From: Pseudomonas mangrovi
GTDB lineage: Bacteria; Pseudomonadota; Gammaproteobacteria; Pseudomonadales; Pseudomonadaceae
DNA: 64,000 nucleotides
NCBI RefSeq assembly: GCF_003052585.1
Contig: NZ_QASN01000013.1
Coordinates: 62,001-126,000 of the forward strand
Direction of reading: 5' to 3'
Positions 47,654 through 57,024 of this stretch are shown here, piece after piece. Numbering within the stretch: the first letter of the stretch is position 1; every line of letters starts with the position of its first letter. A program made the position numbers and the translations under genes. The notes beneath the pieces were generated by a model, which saw nothing but the letters and a program-made list of their open reading frames with translations, was not told the DNA's origin and did not search any database.

Positions 47654-49768
47654 ATGCGCAGCTCATTTCCGAAGCTCCCCTCGCTGGCCACAACCCTTCT
47701 GCTCTGCCTGGCCGGCTCAGCCAGTGCCAGCTCGGACTTTGGCTGCAGCAGCCAGTGGAAGCTCGATGCCGAGCAACCCAGTCTCTGCAACAACTGGCCC
47801 TTCCTCAGCCCGGCCAACGACAGCCGGGTCAACATCCGTCTGCTGCTGGACGTCGTCACGGAGCTGCCGCTCAGCGAGAAGCTGGCGCAGGGCGATGAAC
47901 CGCTCGCCCCGCTCGTACCGTTCGACCTCTATGCGCTGCACGCCGCTGAGGCAGAGACAGCGGCACCAAGGGACCATGCAGCGGAGCTCGACGCTCTGCT
48001 CGCCCCCCTGGATCTGAACACCGGCGATCTCGCGCTGCAGGTCTTTGCCGAAGACGAAGGCACCCGCTGCCGCAGCAACGACCTGCCCAGCGCCAACGCC
48101 TTCATCGCCGCCATGGCGCAGGATGGCCTGCCGCTGGATGCGCGCCGTATCCTCGCCCGCCAGCGCATGAGTTTGCTGCTCACCTGCGGACCGGGCGAGG
48201 GCAGCGCCCTGGAAACCGCCGAGCTGGCCGAGGCGCCAGAGGCGGCGCCTTTCCTGCGCTATCTGAAGGCAGCCGAGGCCTTCTATCAGGGCGAGCTGGC
48301 CGAGGCTACAGACGGCTTCGCCAGCCTGCATGACAGTCCGCAGCCATGGCTGCGCGAAACGTCGCGCTATCTGAGCGGCCGCGTCCTGCTCAACGTCGCG
48401 CAGGAAGGCGCACTCGACGAATACGGCTACCTGGAACCGCAACAGGTCGACGCCAGTAGTGCCGACGCCGCCATCGAAGCGCTGCAGGCCTATCTGATCG
48501 AATATCCCGAGGGGCAGTATTTCGCTTCTGCCCGCGGCCTGCTGCGCAAGCTGCATTGGCTCAAGCGCGACCACCAGGCGCTGGCGGCCGAGTTCGTCTG
48601 GCAATGGCAGCAACCTGCGCAGCGGCGCAACCGCAGCTTCCGCCAACTGATCGACGAGTTCGACGACAAGCTGCTGTTCAGCATTCCCTCCGACCAGGCG
48701 CAGGACCCGCTGCTGCTCGGCGTACTCGACCTGATGGCGCTGCGCCGGCCCTGGGACGAACGTGAACGGCTGCCACGCGAGCGCTTCGAGCAGCAGAAGC
48801 GCTTCTTCATGGAGCAGCCCGGGCTCTATCGCTACCTCGACGCTGCGCGCCAGCTGTATGGCGAACAGGATCCGGCAGCCGCCCTGAAGATTCTCCCGGC
48901 ACGGCCGCAGAGCGGGCCGCTCGGCACCCTGGCATTCAGCGAGCAGACCTTGCGCGGCCTGGCGCTGGAGCGCCTGGGCCAGCGCGAGCAGGCGCGCGAG
49001 CACTGGCGCGCCCTGCTCGATCTGAGTCGCGATGGATTGCAGCGCGAACAGAGCCAGCTCGCCCTGGCGATGAATCTCGAACGCAGCGAGCGTCTGGCCG
49101 AGGTCTTCGCCGCCGATTCGCCGATCGACTCGCAACCGATTCGCCTGCAGCTGCTGCGCTACGTCGCGGGTCCCGCCCTGCTGCGCGAGGAACTGCGGCG
49201 CAGCGGCGGAAAGGCCCGCGAAGCCTTGCTCTACGCGCTGCTGTACAAGGATCTGCTGCGCGGTCACTACGCCGACTTCGTCAGCGACAGCGCCGCGTTC
49301 GGCCCCCTGCCGGCCGACTCGTCACTCGCGGTGTTCGCCTGGAGCGGCGATACCCGCGGCGCCTACAGCTGTCCCGACCTGCAGCAGCTGGCGAAGCAGC
49401 TGGCCGCGGAGCCCGAGGATGCCGGCGCGCGCCTGTGCCTGGGTGACTGGGTGCGCACCAACGATCTGCGCTACAGCCCGCTGGCCGAGCGCCCGGCAGG
49501 CGATGAACTGGGCGGCAGCGCCGAGCTGTTCCCCGGCCAGGGCTTCTCGCGCCTGCAGGCCTATCAGGCAGTGATCGCCAGCCCCGATGCGGCCGCGCAG
49601 GATCGTGCCTACGCGCTCTATCGTGCGGTCTACTGCTTCGCCCCCGGCGGCAACAACGACTGCGACGCCCAGGAGGTCGCCCCGGAGCAGCGCAAGGAAT
49701 GGTTCCACCAACTCAAGCGCGAATATCCGCAGAGCCACTGGGCACAGTCGCTGAAGTACTACTGGTGA
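47654..49768 (+). CDS. Large exported helical-repeat protein of unknown function
   Basis: 704 residues. A signal peptide (SLATTLLLCLAGSASAS) is followed by a long, Leu-Ala-Glu-rich helical sequence with TPR-like spacing (for example FLRYLKAAEAFYQGELAEAT and LRKLHWLKRDHQALAAEFVW), and several cysteines. No enzyme motif is visible; a periplasmic or outer-membrane scaffold is likely. AAGGAGG seven bases before ATG 47654 fixes the start. The next gene begins 4 bases after its stop, so they form an operon. Confidence 0.75.
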   Translation: MRSSFPKLPSLATTLLLCLAGSASASSDFGCSSQWKLDAEQPSLCNNWPFLSPANDSRVNIRLLLDVVTELPLSEKLAQGDEPLAPLVPFDLYALHAAEAETAAPRDHAAELDALLAPLDLNTGDLALQVFAEDEGTRCRSNDLPSANAFIAAMAQDGLPLDARRILARQRMSLLLTCGPGEGSALETAELAEAPEAAPFLRYLKAAEAFYQGELAEATDGFASLHDSPQPWLRETSRYLSGRVLLNVAQEGALDEYGYLEPQQVDASSADAAIEALQAYLIEYPEGQYFASARGLLRKLHWLKRDHQALAAEFVWQWQQPAQRRNRSFRQLIDEFDDKLLFSIPSDQAQDPLLLGVLDLMALRRPWDERERLPRERFEQQKRFFMEQPGLYRYLDAARQLYGEQDPAAALKILPARPQSGPLGTLAFSEQTLRGLALERLGQREQAREHWRALLDLSRDGLQREQSQLALAMNLERSERLAEVFAADSPIDSQPIRLQLLRYVAGPALLREELRRSGGKAREALLYALLYKDLLRGHYADFVSDSAAFGPLPADSSLAVFAWSGDTRGAYSCPDLQQLAKQLAAEPEDAGARLCLGDWVRTNDLRYSPLAERPAGDELGGSAELFPGQGFSRLQAYQAVIASPDAAAQDRAYALYRAVYCFAPGGNNDCDAQEVAPEQRKEWFHQLKREYPQSHWAQSLKYYW

Positions 49769-49772
49769 ACGC

Positions 49773-50471
49773 GTGAAGCGCCTGGCCTGGCTGCTGCTGA
49801 TGGTCCCCTGGGGCCTCTGTGCGGCACCAGTGGACGCCGGCGACCACCAGGCCTTCTGGCTCTGGGCCGGGGTCAAGCCGCAGCCCGTACTGACGCAGGC
49901 GCACACGCTCTACCTGCTGCAGGGGCAGATCGATCCGCACGGCATCGAAGGACGCGGCCGGCTGCACGCCCAGGGCCCGGCGGCCGGGCCGCTGCGAGCC
50001 GAACTCTGGCTGGTCTATCGCGCGCACACCCTGGACTGGCCGGATGAGATCGTTCCGCAGCTGCTGGCGCGGGTCGAACGCTGGCGGCGGCATGGCAACC
50101 AGGTGCGCGGCATCCAGATCGACTTCGATGTCGGCACCCGGCATCTGGCGCGCTATGCAGGCTTTCTCGAACAGCTGCGCCAACGCCTGCCGGCGGATTG
50201 CGGCCTGAGCATCACCGGCCTGCTCGACTGGGGCAGCAATGGCGACCCGCTGGTGCTCAACCGGATGGGCGAGACGCTCGACGAGGTGGTGGTGCAGACC
50301 TATCAGGGCCGCCACAGCATCCCCGATCAGCAGCGCTATCTGCCGCGGGTTGCCCAGTTGCGCCTGCCGTTTCGCATCGGCCTGGTCCAGGGCGGCCAAT
50401 GGCAGGCGCCGAAGGAGCTGGAATCCAGCCCCTGGTTTCGCGGCTACGTGGTCTTCCTGCTCAACCCCTGA
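49773..50471 (+). CDS. Exported DUF3142-like protein
   Basis: A 232-residue protein with signal peptide (KRLAWLLLMVPWGLCAAP) and a mature domain beginning HQAFWLWAGVKPQPVL, with IQIDFDVGTRHLARYAGFL and LSITGLLDWG further on. The regular strand-helix spacing and acidic residues after strands (IQIDFD) resemble a TIM-barrel hydrolase-like fold of the DUF3142 type; activity is unproven. The start is GTG at 49773, 4 bases after the helical-repeat gene, suggesting translational coupling and a joint job at the envelope. Confidence 0.7.
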   Translation: MKRLAWLLLMVPWGLCAAPVDAGDHQAFWLWAGVKPQPVLTQAHTLYLLQGQIDPHGIEGRGRLHAQGPAAGPLRAELWLVYRAHTLDWPDEIVPQLLARVERWRRHGNQVRGIQIDFDVGTRHLARYAGFLEQLRQRLPADCGLSITGLLDWGSNGDPLVLNRMGETLDEVVVQTYQGRHSIPDQQRYLPRVAQLRLPFRIGLVQGGQWQAPKELESSPWFRGYVVFLLNP

Positions 50472-50779
50472 CCCTGCCCGAGCGACGCGACAGCAGCCTT
50501 TTGCGCCGGCATTGATCTTTTTCCAGGCGCAGCGGTCGAAGCACGGGCCAGGAGCCGCAGGGGCCTCGCAGCGTTCGGTGACCGCAATCAAGCTTTATGT
50601 CAACGGGACGGTGCGCTGCCGATTCGCTCTGTTATACTCCGGGCTCTTTCCGCCAGGCCTACGCCCGGATGCTCGGCATTCCATCGCCCAGCAGGACCGG
50701 ACGGGACCCCTCCCCAGCGAGGTGTTCAGGCCAGGCTAGTTCCCATCGGGCTCAGCCCCACATCAAGACAGGATTACAC
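50472..50779 (+). other. Long 5' leader region of rhlE
   Basis: About 310 bases without a gene. An extended -10 promoter is at 50630-50638, so the rhlE mRNA would have a leader of about 135 bases. The leader is GC-rich and contains several short pairing segments, such as GGCCTACGCCC and the GGTCCTGC/GCAGGACC region. It may be a cold-inducible or autoregulated leader, as known for some DEAD-box helicase genes; this is inference. Confidence 0.4.
50630..50638 (+). promoter_or_regulatory. Extended -10 promoter of rhlE
   Basis: TGTTATACT, that is a TGn extension directly followed by TATACT. No good -35 hexamer is found 16-18 bases upstream, which an extended -10 element can replace. It is the only strong promoter-like site between the preceding operon and rhlE. 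Confidence 0.55.
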
Positions 50780-52591
50780 ATGTCCTTTGCTTCCCTCGGT
50801 CTCTCCGAGGCTCTGGTCCGTGCCGTCGAAGCCGCCGGCTACACCCAGCCCACACCCGTGCAACAGCGGGCCATTCCCGCCGTGTTGCAAGGCCGCGATC
50901 TGATGGTCGCCGCCCAGACAGGAACAGGCAAAACCGGCGGCTTCGCCCTGCCGATCCTGGAACGACTCTTTCCCCAGGGGCATCCCGACCGTGAACAGCG
51001 CCACGGCCCGAAACAGCCGCGCGTACTGGTCCTGACCCCGACCCGCGAACTCGCCGCCCAGGTGCATGACAGCTTCAAGCTGTATGCCCGCGACCTCAAG
51101 TTCGTCAGCGCCTGCATCTTCGGCGGTGTCGGCATGAACCCGCAGGTCCAGGCGATGGCCAAGGGCGTCGACGTGCTGGTTGCCTGCCCCGGTCGCCTGC
51201 TCGACCTGGTTGGCCAGGGCAGCGTGGTGCTGTCCCACGTCGAGATCCTGGTGCTCGATGAAGCCGACCGCATGCTCGACATGGGCTTCATCCACGACGT
51301 CAAGAAGGTCCTCGCGCGCCTGCCGAGCAAACGCCAGAACCTGCTGTTCTCCGCGACTTTCTCGCGGGACATCACCGAACTGGCCGGCAAGCTGCTGCAC
51401 AACCCGGAGCGCATCGAGGTCACGCCGCCGAACACCACGGTCGAGCGTATCGAGCAGCGCGTGTTCCGCCTGCCGTCCAGCCACAAGCGCGCCCTGCTCG
51501 CCCACCTGATCACCCAGGGTGCCTGGGAGCAGGTGCTGGTGTTCACCCGCACCAAGCACGGCGCCAACCGGCTCGCCGAATACCTCGACAAGCACGGCCT
51601 CAGCGCGGTCGCGATTCATGGCAACAAGAGCCAGAACGCACGCACCAAGGCCCTGGCCGACTTCAAGGCCGGCAGCGTGCGCGTCCTGGTTGCCACCGAC
51701 ATCGCCGCCCGCGGCCTGGACATCGATCAGTTGCCCCACGTGGTCAACTTCGAACTGCCCAACGTCGAGGAGGACTATGTTCACCGCATCGGTCGTACCG
51801 GCCGTGCCGGACGCAGTGGCGAGGCGATCTCGCTGGTCGCACCCGACGAAGAGAAGCTGCTGCGCAACATCGAGCGCATGACCCGCCAGGACATTCCCGA
51901 CGGTGATCTGATGGGTTTCGATGCCAGCACCGTCGAGGCCGAACGCCCCGAAGTGCGCGAGCCGCAGAAACCGCGCGGCCCGCGCGGTGGTGGCAAGCCG
52001 GAAGGCGAACGCCATGGCGGCGGACGCAAGGACAAGGGCCAGGACAGTGGCAAGCGCAAGCCGCAGGGCCAGTCCTCGGGCGGCGGCCGGCAGAAGCCGA
52101 CCCGCGCCGCGCGCAGTGACAGCCCGGTCGCAGCCGTGCCGCCACTCCCTCCAGACCGCGCGCCGGACGAGTTCCTCGACGACGAGATCGACAATTTCGG
52201 CAACCGTGCCGACTACGTCAGCCCCAACCAGAACAAGCAGCAGAATCGCGGTCGCCGTCCTGGCGCACCGACTGCCGCGGGAGCTGGTGGCGCGCCACGT
52301 CCGCAAGGCCAGCGTCCCGCCGGCCAGGGCCAGGGCCAGGCCAAGCCCGGCAAGCGCCGTGGTGGTGGCGGCGGCCAGGGCAAGCCACGCAGTGGTCGCG
52401 GCGGCAGCGAGCGTGTGCTCACCGCCAACGACGCACCGCGGCGTGACTCGGTGATGCCGCAGCGTTCCGAGCGCCAGCCGGTCATCATCCACAAGGGCGA
52501 ACGCCTGCCGACCGCCGAGCAGCTCGATTCGCTCGAGCGCAAGCCGCGTGGCGAAAAGCCTGCGCTGCTGAGCCGCAACCGCGACGCCTGA
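50780..52591 (+). CDS. rhlE: DEAD-box ATP-dependent RNA helicase RhlE
   Basis: Unwinds RNA in ribosome assembly and RNA decay. The core (1-375) shows Q motif [11 protein letters not shown], motif [10 protein letters not shown], Ia [12 protein letters not shown] box [19 protein letters not shown], and the second-domain motifs ARGLDID and [10 protein letters not shown]. The [20 protein letters not shown] form is typical of RhlE. Residues about 380-603 are a long low-complexity basic tail rich in Arg, Gly, Lys and Pro, an RNA-binding extension. ATG 50780 is the core start; the open frame upstream crosses the promoter. Confidence 0.95.
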   Translation: MSFASLGLSEALVRAVEAAGYTQPTPVQQRAIPAVLQGRDLMVAAQTGTGKTGGFALPILERLFPQGHPDREQRHGPKQPRVLVLTPTRELAAQVHDSFKLYARDLKFVSACIFGGVGMNPQVQAMAKGVDVLVACPGRLLDLVGQGSVVLSHVEILVLDEADRMLDMGFIHDVKKVLARLPSKRQNLLFSATFSRDITELAGKLLHNPERIEVTPPNTTVERIEQRVFRLPSSHKRALLAHLITQGAWEQVLVFTRTKHGANRLAEYLDKHGLSAVAIHGNKSQNARTKALADFKAGSVRVLVATDIAARGLDIDQLPHVVNFELPNVEEDYVHRIGRTGRAGRSGEAISLVAPDEEKLLRNIERMTRQDIPDGDLMGFDASTVEAERPEVREPQKPRGPRGGGKPEGERHGGGRKDKGQDSGKRKPQGQSSGGGRQKPTRAARSDSPVAAVPPLPPDRAPDEFLDDEIDNFGNRADYVSPNQNKQQNRGRRPGAPTAAGAGGAPRPQGQRPAGQGQGQAKPGKRRGGGGGQGKPRSGRGGSERVLTANDAPRRDSVMPQRSERQPVIIHKGERLPTAEQLDSLERKPRGEKPALLSRNRDA

Positions 52592-52675
52592 CGGCTGAAG
52601 CGTGCGTGGAGCATGATCTGCTCGTGCTCCACCTAGCGCCGAACCGGCCGACCTTGCGATCGCGGGTGCCGTTGT

Positions 52676-52707
52676 CGGGCCTCGCCTTGCTCGGCGCCAA
52701 CCTACGC
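52676..52707. repeat. Single GTAGGTTGG-type repeat arm
   Basis: Its reverse complement reads CGTAGGTTGGCGCCGAGCAA then GGCGAGGCCCG, matching the arms of the repeat units at 38433-38715. Here only one arm is present, between rhlE and its terminator. Confidence 0.65.
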
Positions 52708-52730
52708 CGCGTCACCTGCCGCTGGAAACG

Positions 52731-52769
52731 AAAAAGCCCCGCACAGCCTGAGCTGGCGGGGCTTTTTTT
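52731..52769. terminator. Bidirectional terminator between rhlE and yceI
   Basis: AAAAAGCCCCGC, loop ACAGCCTGAGCTG, GCGGGGCTTTTTTT. A runs on one side and T runs on the other let it end rhlE (plus) and yceI (minus), which converge here. Confidence 0.9.
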
Positions 52770-52777
52770 GCCCTGCG

Positions 52778-53353
52778 TTACTGACGCACGCCTTCGATCG
52801 AGAGGATCAGTTCGACTTCCTGGGAAGCCGGGCCGAGATCCTTCTGGATATCGAAGTCCTTCAGCTTGAGCGTGGTCGAACCTTCGAAACCGGCGCGATA
52901 GCCGCCCCACGGATCCTTGCCTTCGCCCAGCAGCTTGGCCTGGATCACCACCGGCTTGGTCACACCGTTGAGGGTCAGGTTGCCGGTGATATCGGCGGTG
53001 CCTTCCCCGGTCGACTTGACCGAGGTGGACTCGAAGGTCGCGGTCGGATGCTTGCTGACGTTGAGGAAGTCGGAACCGCGCAGGTGCTTGTCGCGCTCGG
53101 CGTGGTTGGAGTCGACGCTGGTGGTGTTGATGGTCACGTTGACCTTGCTCGCCTCCGGCTTGGCGGCATCGAAACTGAAGCTGCCGTCGAAGTCCTTGAA
53201 GGTGCCGTATAGCCAGCTGTAGCCCAGGTGGCTGATCTTGAAGTTGATGAAGGCGTGCTGGCCCGGCTTGTCGATGGCGTAGTCGGCGGCGATGGCCTGG
53301 CCGGCGAACAGCGCGCCACCCAGGGCGAGTGCAGCGAGGGTTTTCTTCAGCAT
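52778..53353 (-). CDS. yceI: YceI-family periplasmic lipid-binding-like protein
   Basis: A 191-residue protein with a clean signal peptide ([22 protein letters not shown]) and a lipocalin-like beta barrel: [20 protein letters not shown], then [19 protein letters not shown] and [12 protein letters not shown], ending with the polyisoprenoid-binding-type strands. YceI proteins bind isoprenoid lipids such as quinones. It is encoded 21 bases after cytochrome b561 on the same strand, the usual pairing, suggesting a role with membrane quinones. Confidence 0.93.
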   Translation of the reverse strand: MLKKTLAALALGGALFAGQAIAADYAIDKPGQHAFINFKISHLGYSWLYGTFKDFDGSFSFDAAKPEASKVNVTINTTSVDSNHAERDKHLRGSDFLNVSKHPTATFESTSVKSTGEGTADITGNLTLNGVTKPVVIQAKLLGEGKDPWGGYRAGFEGSTTLKLKDFDIQKDLGPASQEVELILSIEGVRQ

Positions 53354-53374
53354 CGTTGAGCTCCTTTTTCGGTA

Positions 53375-53929
53375 TCAGTCGGAATCACGGCCGAACATGC
53401 GCAACAGCGTCGCATCACGGTCGATGAAGTGGTGTTTGAGCGCCGCCAGCGCATGAATGCCGGCAAAGATCACCAGCGTCCAGGCGAGGTATTCGTGAAC
53501 CAGCCCGGCAATGTCTTCCTGGCTCGGCAGGCCGCTGACCAGGGCCGGCACCTGGAACAGACCGAAAACATCGATGGCGCGGCCGTCGGCGGTGGAGATC
53601 AGATAGCCGGAGATCATCAGCACGAACAGCCCCAGGTAGAGAAAGGCGTGTCCGGCATGCGAGGCCAGGCGGGTCCAGCGGCCGTGACTGGCGAGCGCGG
53701 CGGGCGCCGGGCTGTACAGGCGCCAGAGCAGACGCAGCAGCATGACCATGAACAGCAGGATGCCGATGCCCTTGTGCAGATCCGGCGCGGTGCGATACCA
53801 GCTGCTGTAGTAGTCCAGCCCGACCATCCAGTAACCGAGCCCGAACAGGCCGAATACTGCCAATGCCACCAGCCAGTGCAGCAGGATGCTTAGAACACCA
53901 TAGCGGGAGGGAGTGTTGCGCCATTGCAT
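53375..53929 (-). CDS. Cytochrome b561-type membrane protein
   Basis: 184 residues, four membrane helices. Heme-ligating histidines lie in SILLHWLVA, PDLHKGIGI, ASHAGHAFLY and VHEYLAWTL, spaced as in bacterial cytochrome b561 (CybB). It would move electrons from quinol across the inner membrane. ATG 53929 starts at MQWRNTPSRYG, the usual N-terminus, with GGAAG about ten bases upstream. Operon with yceI. Confidence 0.9.
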   Translation of the reverse strand: MQWRNTPSRYGVLSILLHWLVALAVFGLFGLGYWMVGLDYYSSWYRTAPDLHKGIGILLFMVMLLRLLWRLYSPAPAALASHGRWTRLASHAGHAFLYLGLFVLMISGYLISTADGRAIDVFGLFQVPALVSGLPSQEDIAGLVHEYLAWTLVIFAGIHALAALKHHFIDRDATLLRMFGRDSD

Positions 53930-54005
53930 GGTCGGGTACTTCCGGGGGAGGACGTGGATGCGAGTGAGCAAGATTAACGGTTAAATCATCGAATTAAAGC
54001 GGAAA

Positions 54006-54020
54006 ATTTCGCTGCGAAAT
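54006..54020. promoter_or_regulatory. Perfect 7-1-7 palindrome upstream of the cytochrome b561-yceI operon
   Basis: ATTTCGC-T-GCGAAAT lies 77 bases upstream of the cytochrome start in the AT-rich part of the intergenic region. An operator is plausible; the regulator is unknown. Confidence 0.35.
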
Positions 54021-54215
54021 ATCGGGAAATACGATCAGTCAGTCCGCACACCTCGACGCGCCTGCACGGCAAGCGCTACGGCCCGGCGACAGCTGGCGAT
54101 GGCGCGGACCTTCCTATCGCACAGGACGGATTTGGAGCCGTCGATACCCGGGGCCGGTGAGCCCCCTCTTGGAGGGTCGCCTGGATGGAATCGCCGAGAG
54201 GGGATCGCTAGGGCT

Positions 54216-54257
54216 GCCCAGACGGGGTCGCCCAGACGAGGTTGCCCAGACAGAGTC
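54216..54257. repeat. Three tandem copies of a 14-bp repeat upstream of bioA
   Basis: GCCCAGACGGGGTC, GCCCAGACGAGGTT and GCCCAGACAGAGTC follow one another, and a decayed copy precedes them (about 54193-54206). The array ends 133 bases before the bioA start codon. Confidence 0.65.
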
Positions 54258-54390
54258 GCCCCGCCAGGAACACGGCTGCGCACAGATCCGAGGGCCCGGG
54301 TCGGGGCAGTACTTTTGCAGAGGCATCCCGCGGCTACCGCAGATCGATCTGCTAGGCTTGGCGCCCCCTCGGAAATGTGGAAAGCGAGCC

Positions 54391-55794
54391 ATGAGCCATA
54401 ACGACGCCTGGATGCAACGCGACCTCGCGGTCCTCTGGCACCCCTGCACGCAGATGAAGGATCACGAGCGCCTGCCGCTGATCCCGATCCGTCGCGGCGA
54501 GGGCGTCTGGCTGGAGGATTTCGACGGCAAGCGCTATCTGGACGCGGTCAGTTCCTGGTGGGTCAATGTCTTCGGCCATGCCAATCCGCGCATCAGCAAC
54601 CGCATCCGCGAACAGCTCGACAGCCTCGAACACGTGATGCTGGCCGGCTTCACCCATGCGCCAGTGGTGGAGCTTTCCGAGCGTCTGGTACGCATCACCC
54701 CGCCGGGGCTGGATCGGGTGTTCTATGCCGACAACGGCTCGTCCGGCATCGAGGTGGCGCTGAAGATGAGCCACCACTACTGGATCAACACCGGCCAGCC
54801 GGCGAAGAAGCGCTTCATCACCCTGAGCAACAGTTACCACGGCGAAACGGTCGCGGCCATGTCGGTCGGCGACGTGCCGCTGTTCACCGACACCTACAAG
54901 GCGCTGCTGCTCGACACCCTCAAGGTACCCAGCCCCGACTGCTACCTGCGCCCGGAGGGCATGGGCTGGGAAGAGCACTCGCGCAACATGTTCGCGCACA
55001 TGGAGCAGTGCCTCGCCGAGCATCATCGCGAGGTTGCCGCGGTGATCGTCGAGCCGCTAATCCAGGGCGCCGGCGGCATGCGCATGTACCACCCGATCTA
55101 CCTGACGCTGCTGCGCGAGGCCTGCGATCGCTACGGTGTGCACCTGATCGTCGACGAGATCGCGGTAGGCTTCGGCCGCACCGGGACGATGTTCGCCTGC
55201 GAGCAGGCCGGCATCACCCCCGACTTCATGGTGCTGTCCAAGGCGCTTACCGGCGGCTACCTGCCGATGGCTGCGGTGCTCACCACCGACACCGTCTACC
55301 AGGCCTTCTACGACGACTACGCCACCCTGCGCGCCTTCCTCCACTCGCACACCTACACCGGCAACCCGCTGGCCTGCGCCGCCGCCCTGGCGACCCTGGA
55401 CATTTTCGAGCAGGACGACGTGATCGAGGCGAACAAGGCGCTGTCCGCCCGCATGGCCAGCGCCACCGCCCACCTGGTCGACCATCCGCATGTCGCCGAA
55501 GTGCGCCAGACCGGCATGGCCCTGGCCATCGAGATGGTCGCCGACAAGGCCGGCAAGCTCGCCTACCCCTGGCAGGAACGCCGCGGCCTGCGCGTCTACC
55601 AGCACGCCATGCAGCGCGGCGCGCTGCTGCGCCCACTGGGCAACGTGGTGTACTTCCTGCCGCCCTACGTGATCACCGGAGAGCAGATCGACTTCCTCGC
55701 CGAGGTGGCCAGCGAAGGGATTGATATCGCCACCCGGGACAGCCTGAGCGTGGCGGTCAGCGACCTTTATCCCGGTTTCCGCGATCCGGGGTAG
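54391..55794 (+). CDS. bioA: Adenosylmethionine-8-amino-7-oxononanoate aminotransferase
   Basis: Biotin synthesis step that makes 7,8-diaminopelargonate using SAM as amino donor; PLP enzyme of the class III aminotransferases. 467 residues. Features: WHPCTQMKDHERLPLIPI near the start, the SSWWVNVFGHANPRI region, LIVDEIAVGFGRTG, and the PLP lysine in VLSKALTGGYLPMA. The SAM use of BioA is supported by the WxCTQ and SWWVN motifs that distinguish it from related enzymes. Other bio genes are not in the window. ATG 54391 begins the conserved part. Confidence 0.95.
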   Translation: MSHNDAWMQRDLAVLWHPCTQMKDHERLPLIPIRRGEGVWLEDFDGKRYLDAVSSWWVNVFGHANPRISNRIREQLDSLEHVMLAGFTHAPVVELSERLVRITPPGLDRVFYADNGSSGIEVALKMSHHYWINTGQPAKKRFITLSNSYHGETVAAMSVGDVPLFTDTYKALLLDTLKVPSPDCYLRPEGMGWEEHSRNMFAHMEQCLAEHHREVAAVIVEPLIQGAGGMRMYHPIYLTLLREACDRYGVHLIVDEIAVGFGRTGTMFACEQAGITPDFMVLSKALTGGYLPMAAVLTTDTVYQAFYDDYATLRAFLHSHTYTGNPLACAAALATLDIFEQDDVIEANKALSARMASATAHLVDHPHVAEVRQTGMALAIEMVADKAGKLAYPWQERRGLRVYQHAMQRGALLRPLGNVVYFLPPYVITGEQIDFLAEVASEGIDIATRDSLSVAVSDLYPGFRDPG

Positions 55795-55797
55795 ACG

Positions 55798-55838
55798 TTT
55801 CCCTCTCCGCCGCCAGAGGGTGTCGAAGGTGGGTAAGG
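55798..55838. repeat. Intergenic CCCTCTCC / GGTGGGTAAGGG repeat
   Basis: TTCCCTCTCCGCCGCCAGAG then GGTGTCGAAGGTGGGTAAGG, related in inverted form to 15730-15775. Non-coding, between bioA and rsmE. Confidence 0.45.
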
Positions 55839-55866
55839 GGTGTGTCGGCGTGCAGGGTCTCCATCC

Positions 55867-55937
55867 GTAGGGTGGATGACGCCTTGTTCATCCACCGGGA
55901 TTGTCTGGTGGATGGACAGAGCGCCATCCACCCTACG
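55867..55937. repeat. GTAGGGTGGATGA inverted repeat after bioA
   Basis: GTAGGGTGGATGACGCCTTG and, inverted, GCGCCATCCACCCTAC, with internal TCATCCACC and GGTGGATGG copies. Same structure as the element between ahcY and metF. Confidence 0.7.
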
Positions 55938-56102
55938 ATCGAGGCCAGCCGGCCGCAAGACAACTGCGGGGCGCCGGCGCCGGGTGGTGCGCACTCGACG
56001 CCAAACGACCAATCCCGTCTCTCGAGTTAAAGCGCGGACTTCGGCTACGGCGCTCGGTGCTTTAAGCTTGCCGCCTCCCACTTACCGCCTGCAGCCGTCC
56101 CC

Positions 56103-56822
56103 ATGCGCCTATCCCGTTTCTTCATCGATGCCCCTCTCGCCCTCGGCTCGCAGGAGCTGCCCGAAGCCCAGGCCCACTACATCGGTCGTGTGCTGCGGCA
56201 TGCGGTGGGTGATGCGGTGCAGCTGTTCGACGGCAGCGGCGAAGAGTTTCTCGGCGAGCTGACCGAGGTCGGCAAGAAGACGGTGCGGGTCGAGCTGCGC
56301 GAGCAATTCGCCGGGCAGGCAGAGTCGCCGCTGCGCATCCATCTGGGCCAAGGGCTGTCGCGTGGCGAACGGATGGACTGGGCGATCCAGAAGGCGGTCG
56401 AACTAGGCGTGGCCGAGATCACCCCCATCGTCAGCGAGCGCTGCGAAGTGCGCCTCAAAGACGAGCGCGCCGACAAGCGCCTGGCGCACTGGCGTCAGGT
56501 AGCGATCAGCGCCTGCGAACAGTGCGGGCGTTCGACGTTGCCGGCGATCCACGCACCACTGAGCCTGGCCGACTGGCTGGCGCTGGTCGACGCCGATCTC
56601 AAGCTGGTCCTGCATCCGGTCGCCGAACCGCTGACCAGCCATGCCCGACCGCAGACGCTGGCCTTTCTGATCGGCCCGGAGGGCGGCCTGAGCGACGCCG
56701 AGGTCGGGCAGGCGACAGCCCAGGCCTTCCAGGCCGCACGCCTCGGCCCGCGCGTATTGCGCACCGAGACCGCGCCGGTGGTGGCGCTGAGTGTGGCGCA
56801 ACAGTTGTGGGGCGATTTCTAG
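56103..56822 (+). CDS. rsmE: 16S rRNA (uracil(1498)-N3)-methyltransferase RsmE
   Basis: Methylates U1498 of 16S rRNA with SAM; SPOUT-fold enzyme. 239 residues. Motifs: HYIGRVLRHAVGDAVQLFDG (PUA-like N-terminal domain), ERMDWAIQKAVELGVAEI, SERCEVRLKDERADKRLAHW, and the knot sequence FLIGPEGGLSDAEV with LGPRVLRTETAPVVAL. All residues of the SAM knot appear intact. It follows bioA, a common neighbour order in Pseudomonas. Confidence 0.96.
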   Translation: MRLSRFFIDAPLALGSQELPEAQAHYIGRVLRHAVGDAVQLFDGSGEEFLGELTEVGKKTVRVELREQFAGQAESPLRIHLGQGLSRGERMDWAIQKAVELGVAEITPIVSERCEVRLKDERADKRLAHWRQVAISACEQCGRSTLPAIHAPLSLADWLALVDADLKLVLHPVAEPLTSHARPQTLAFLIGPEGGLSDAEVGQATAQAFQAARLGPRVLRTETAPVVALSVAQQLWGDF

Positions 56823-56875
56823 CCTGCCGGACACACGCACGATGTGCTGCGCCCTACGGGGGGCCACGCACTGTC

Positions 56876-56980
56876 GTAGGGTGGATTAGCCGTGAAGCGG
56901 CGCAATGCGCTGCGCTTATTGCACCCTACGGGTCCACGCGCTGTCGTAGGGTGGATTAGCCGTGAAGCGGCGTAATCCAC
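56876..56980. repeat. Two copies of a GTAGGGTGGATTAGCC repeat
   Basis: TCGTAGGGTGGATTAGCCGT followed by GAAGCGGC occurs at 56874-56901 and again at 56944-56971, each preceded by CACGC(A/G)CTG. The inverted TTGCACCCTACGGG and AATCCACC arms pair with it. Non-coding, between convergent rsmE and the hydrolase gene. Confidence 0.7.
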
Positions 56981-57024
56981 CGTGGCAACTCGGAGCAAGG
57001 GAAGGCCCCGGTGCCCACCAGCTG

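Larger units (their letters stand above)
53930..54390. other. Divergent intergenic region cytochrome b561 / bioA
   Basis: About 460 bases. An AT-rich stretch (53970-54035) with a palindrome at 54006-54020 probably drives the cytochrome-yceI operon. A GC-rich part contains a 14-bp tandem repeat at 54216-54257. No gene with a credible start is seen; open frames here have arginine-proline-rich translations and no motif. Confidence 0.45.

Noticed and set aside
54157..54390. N-terminal extension of bioA
   Set aside because: It reads through the tandem repeats with low-complexity residues; BioA homologs start near MSHNDAWMQRDL.
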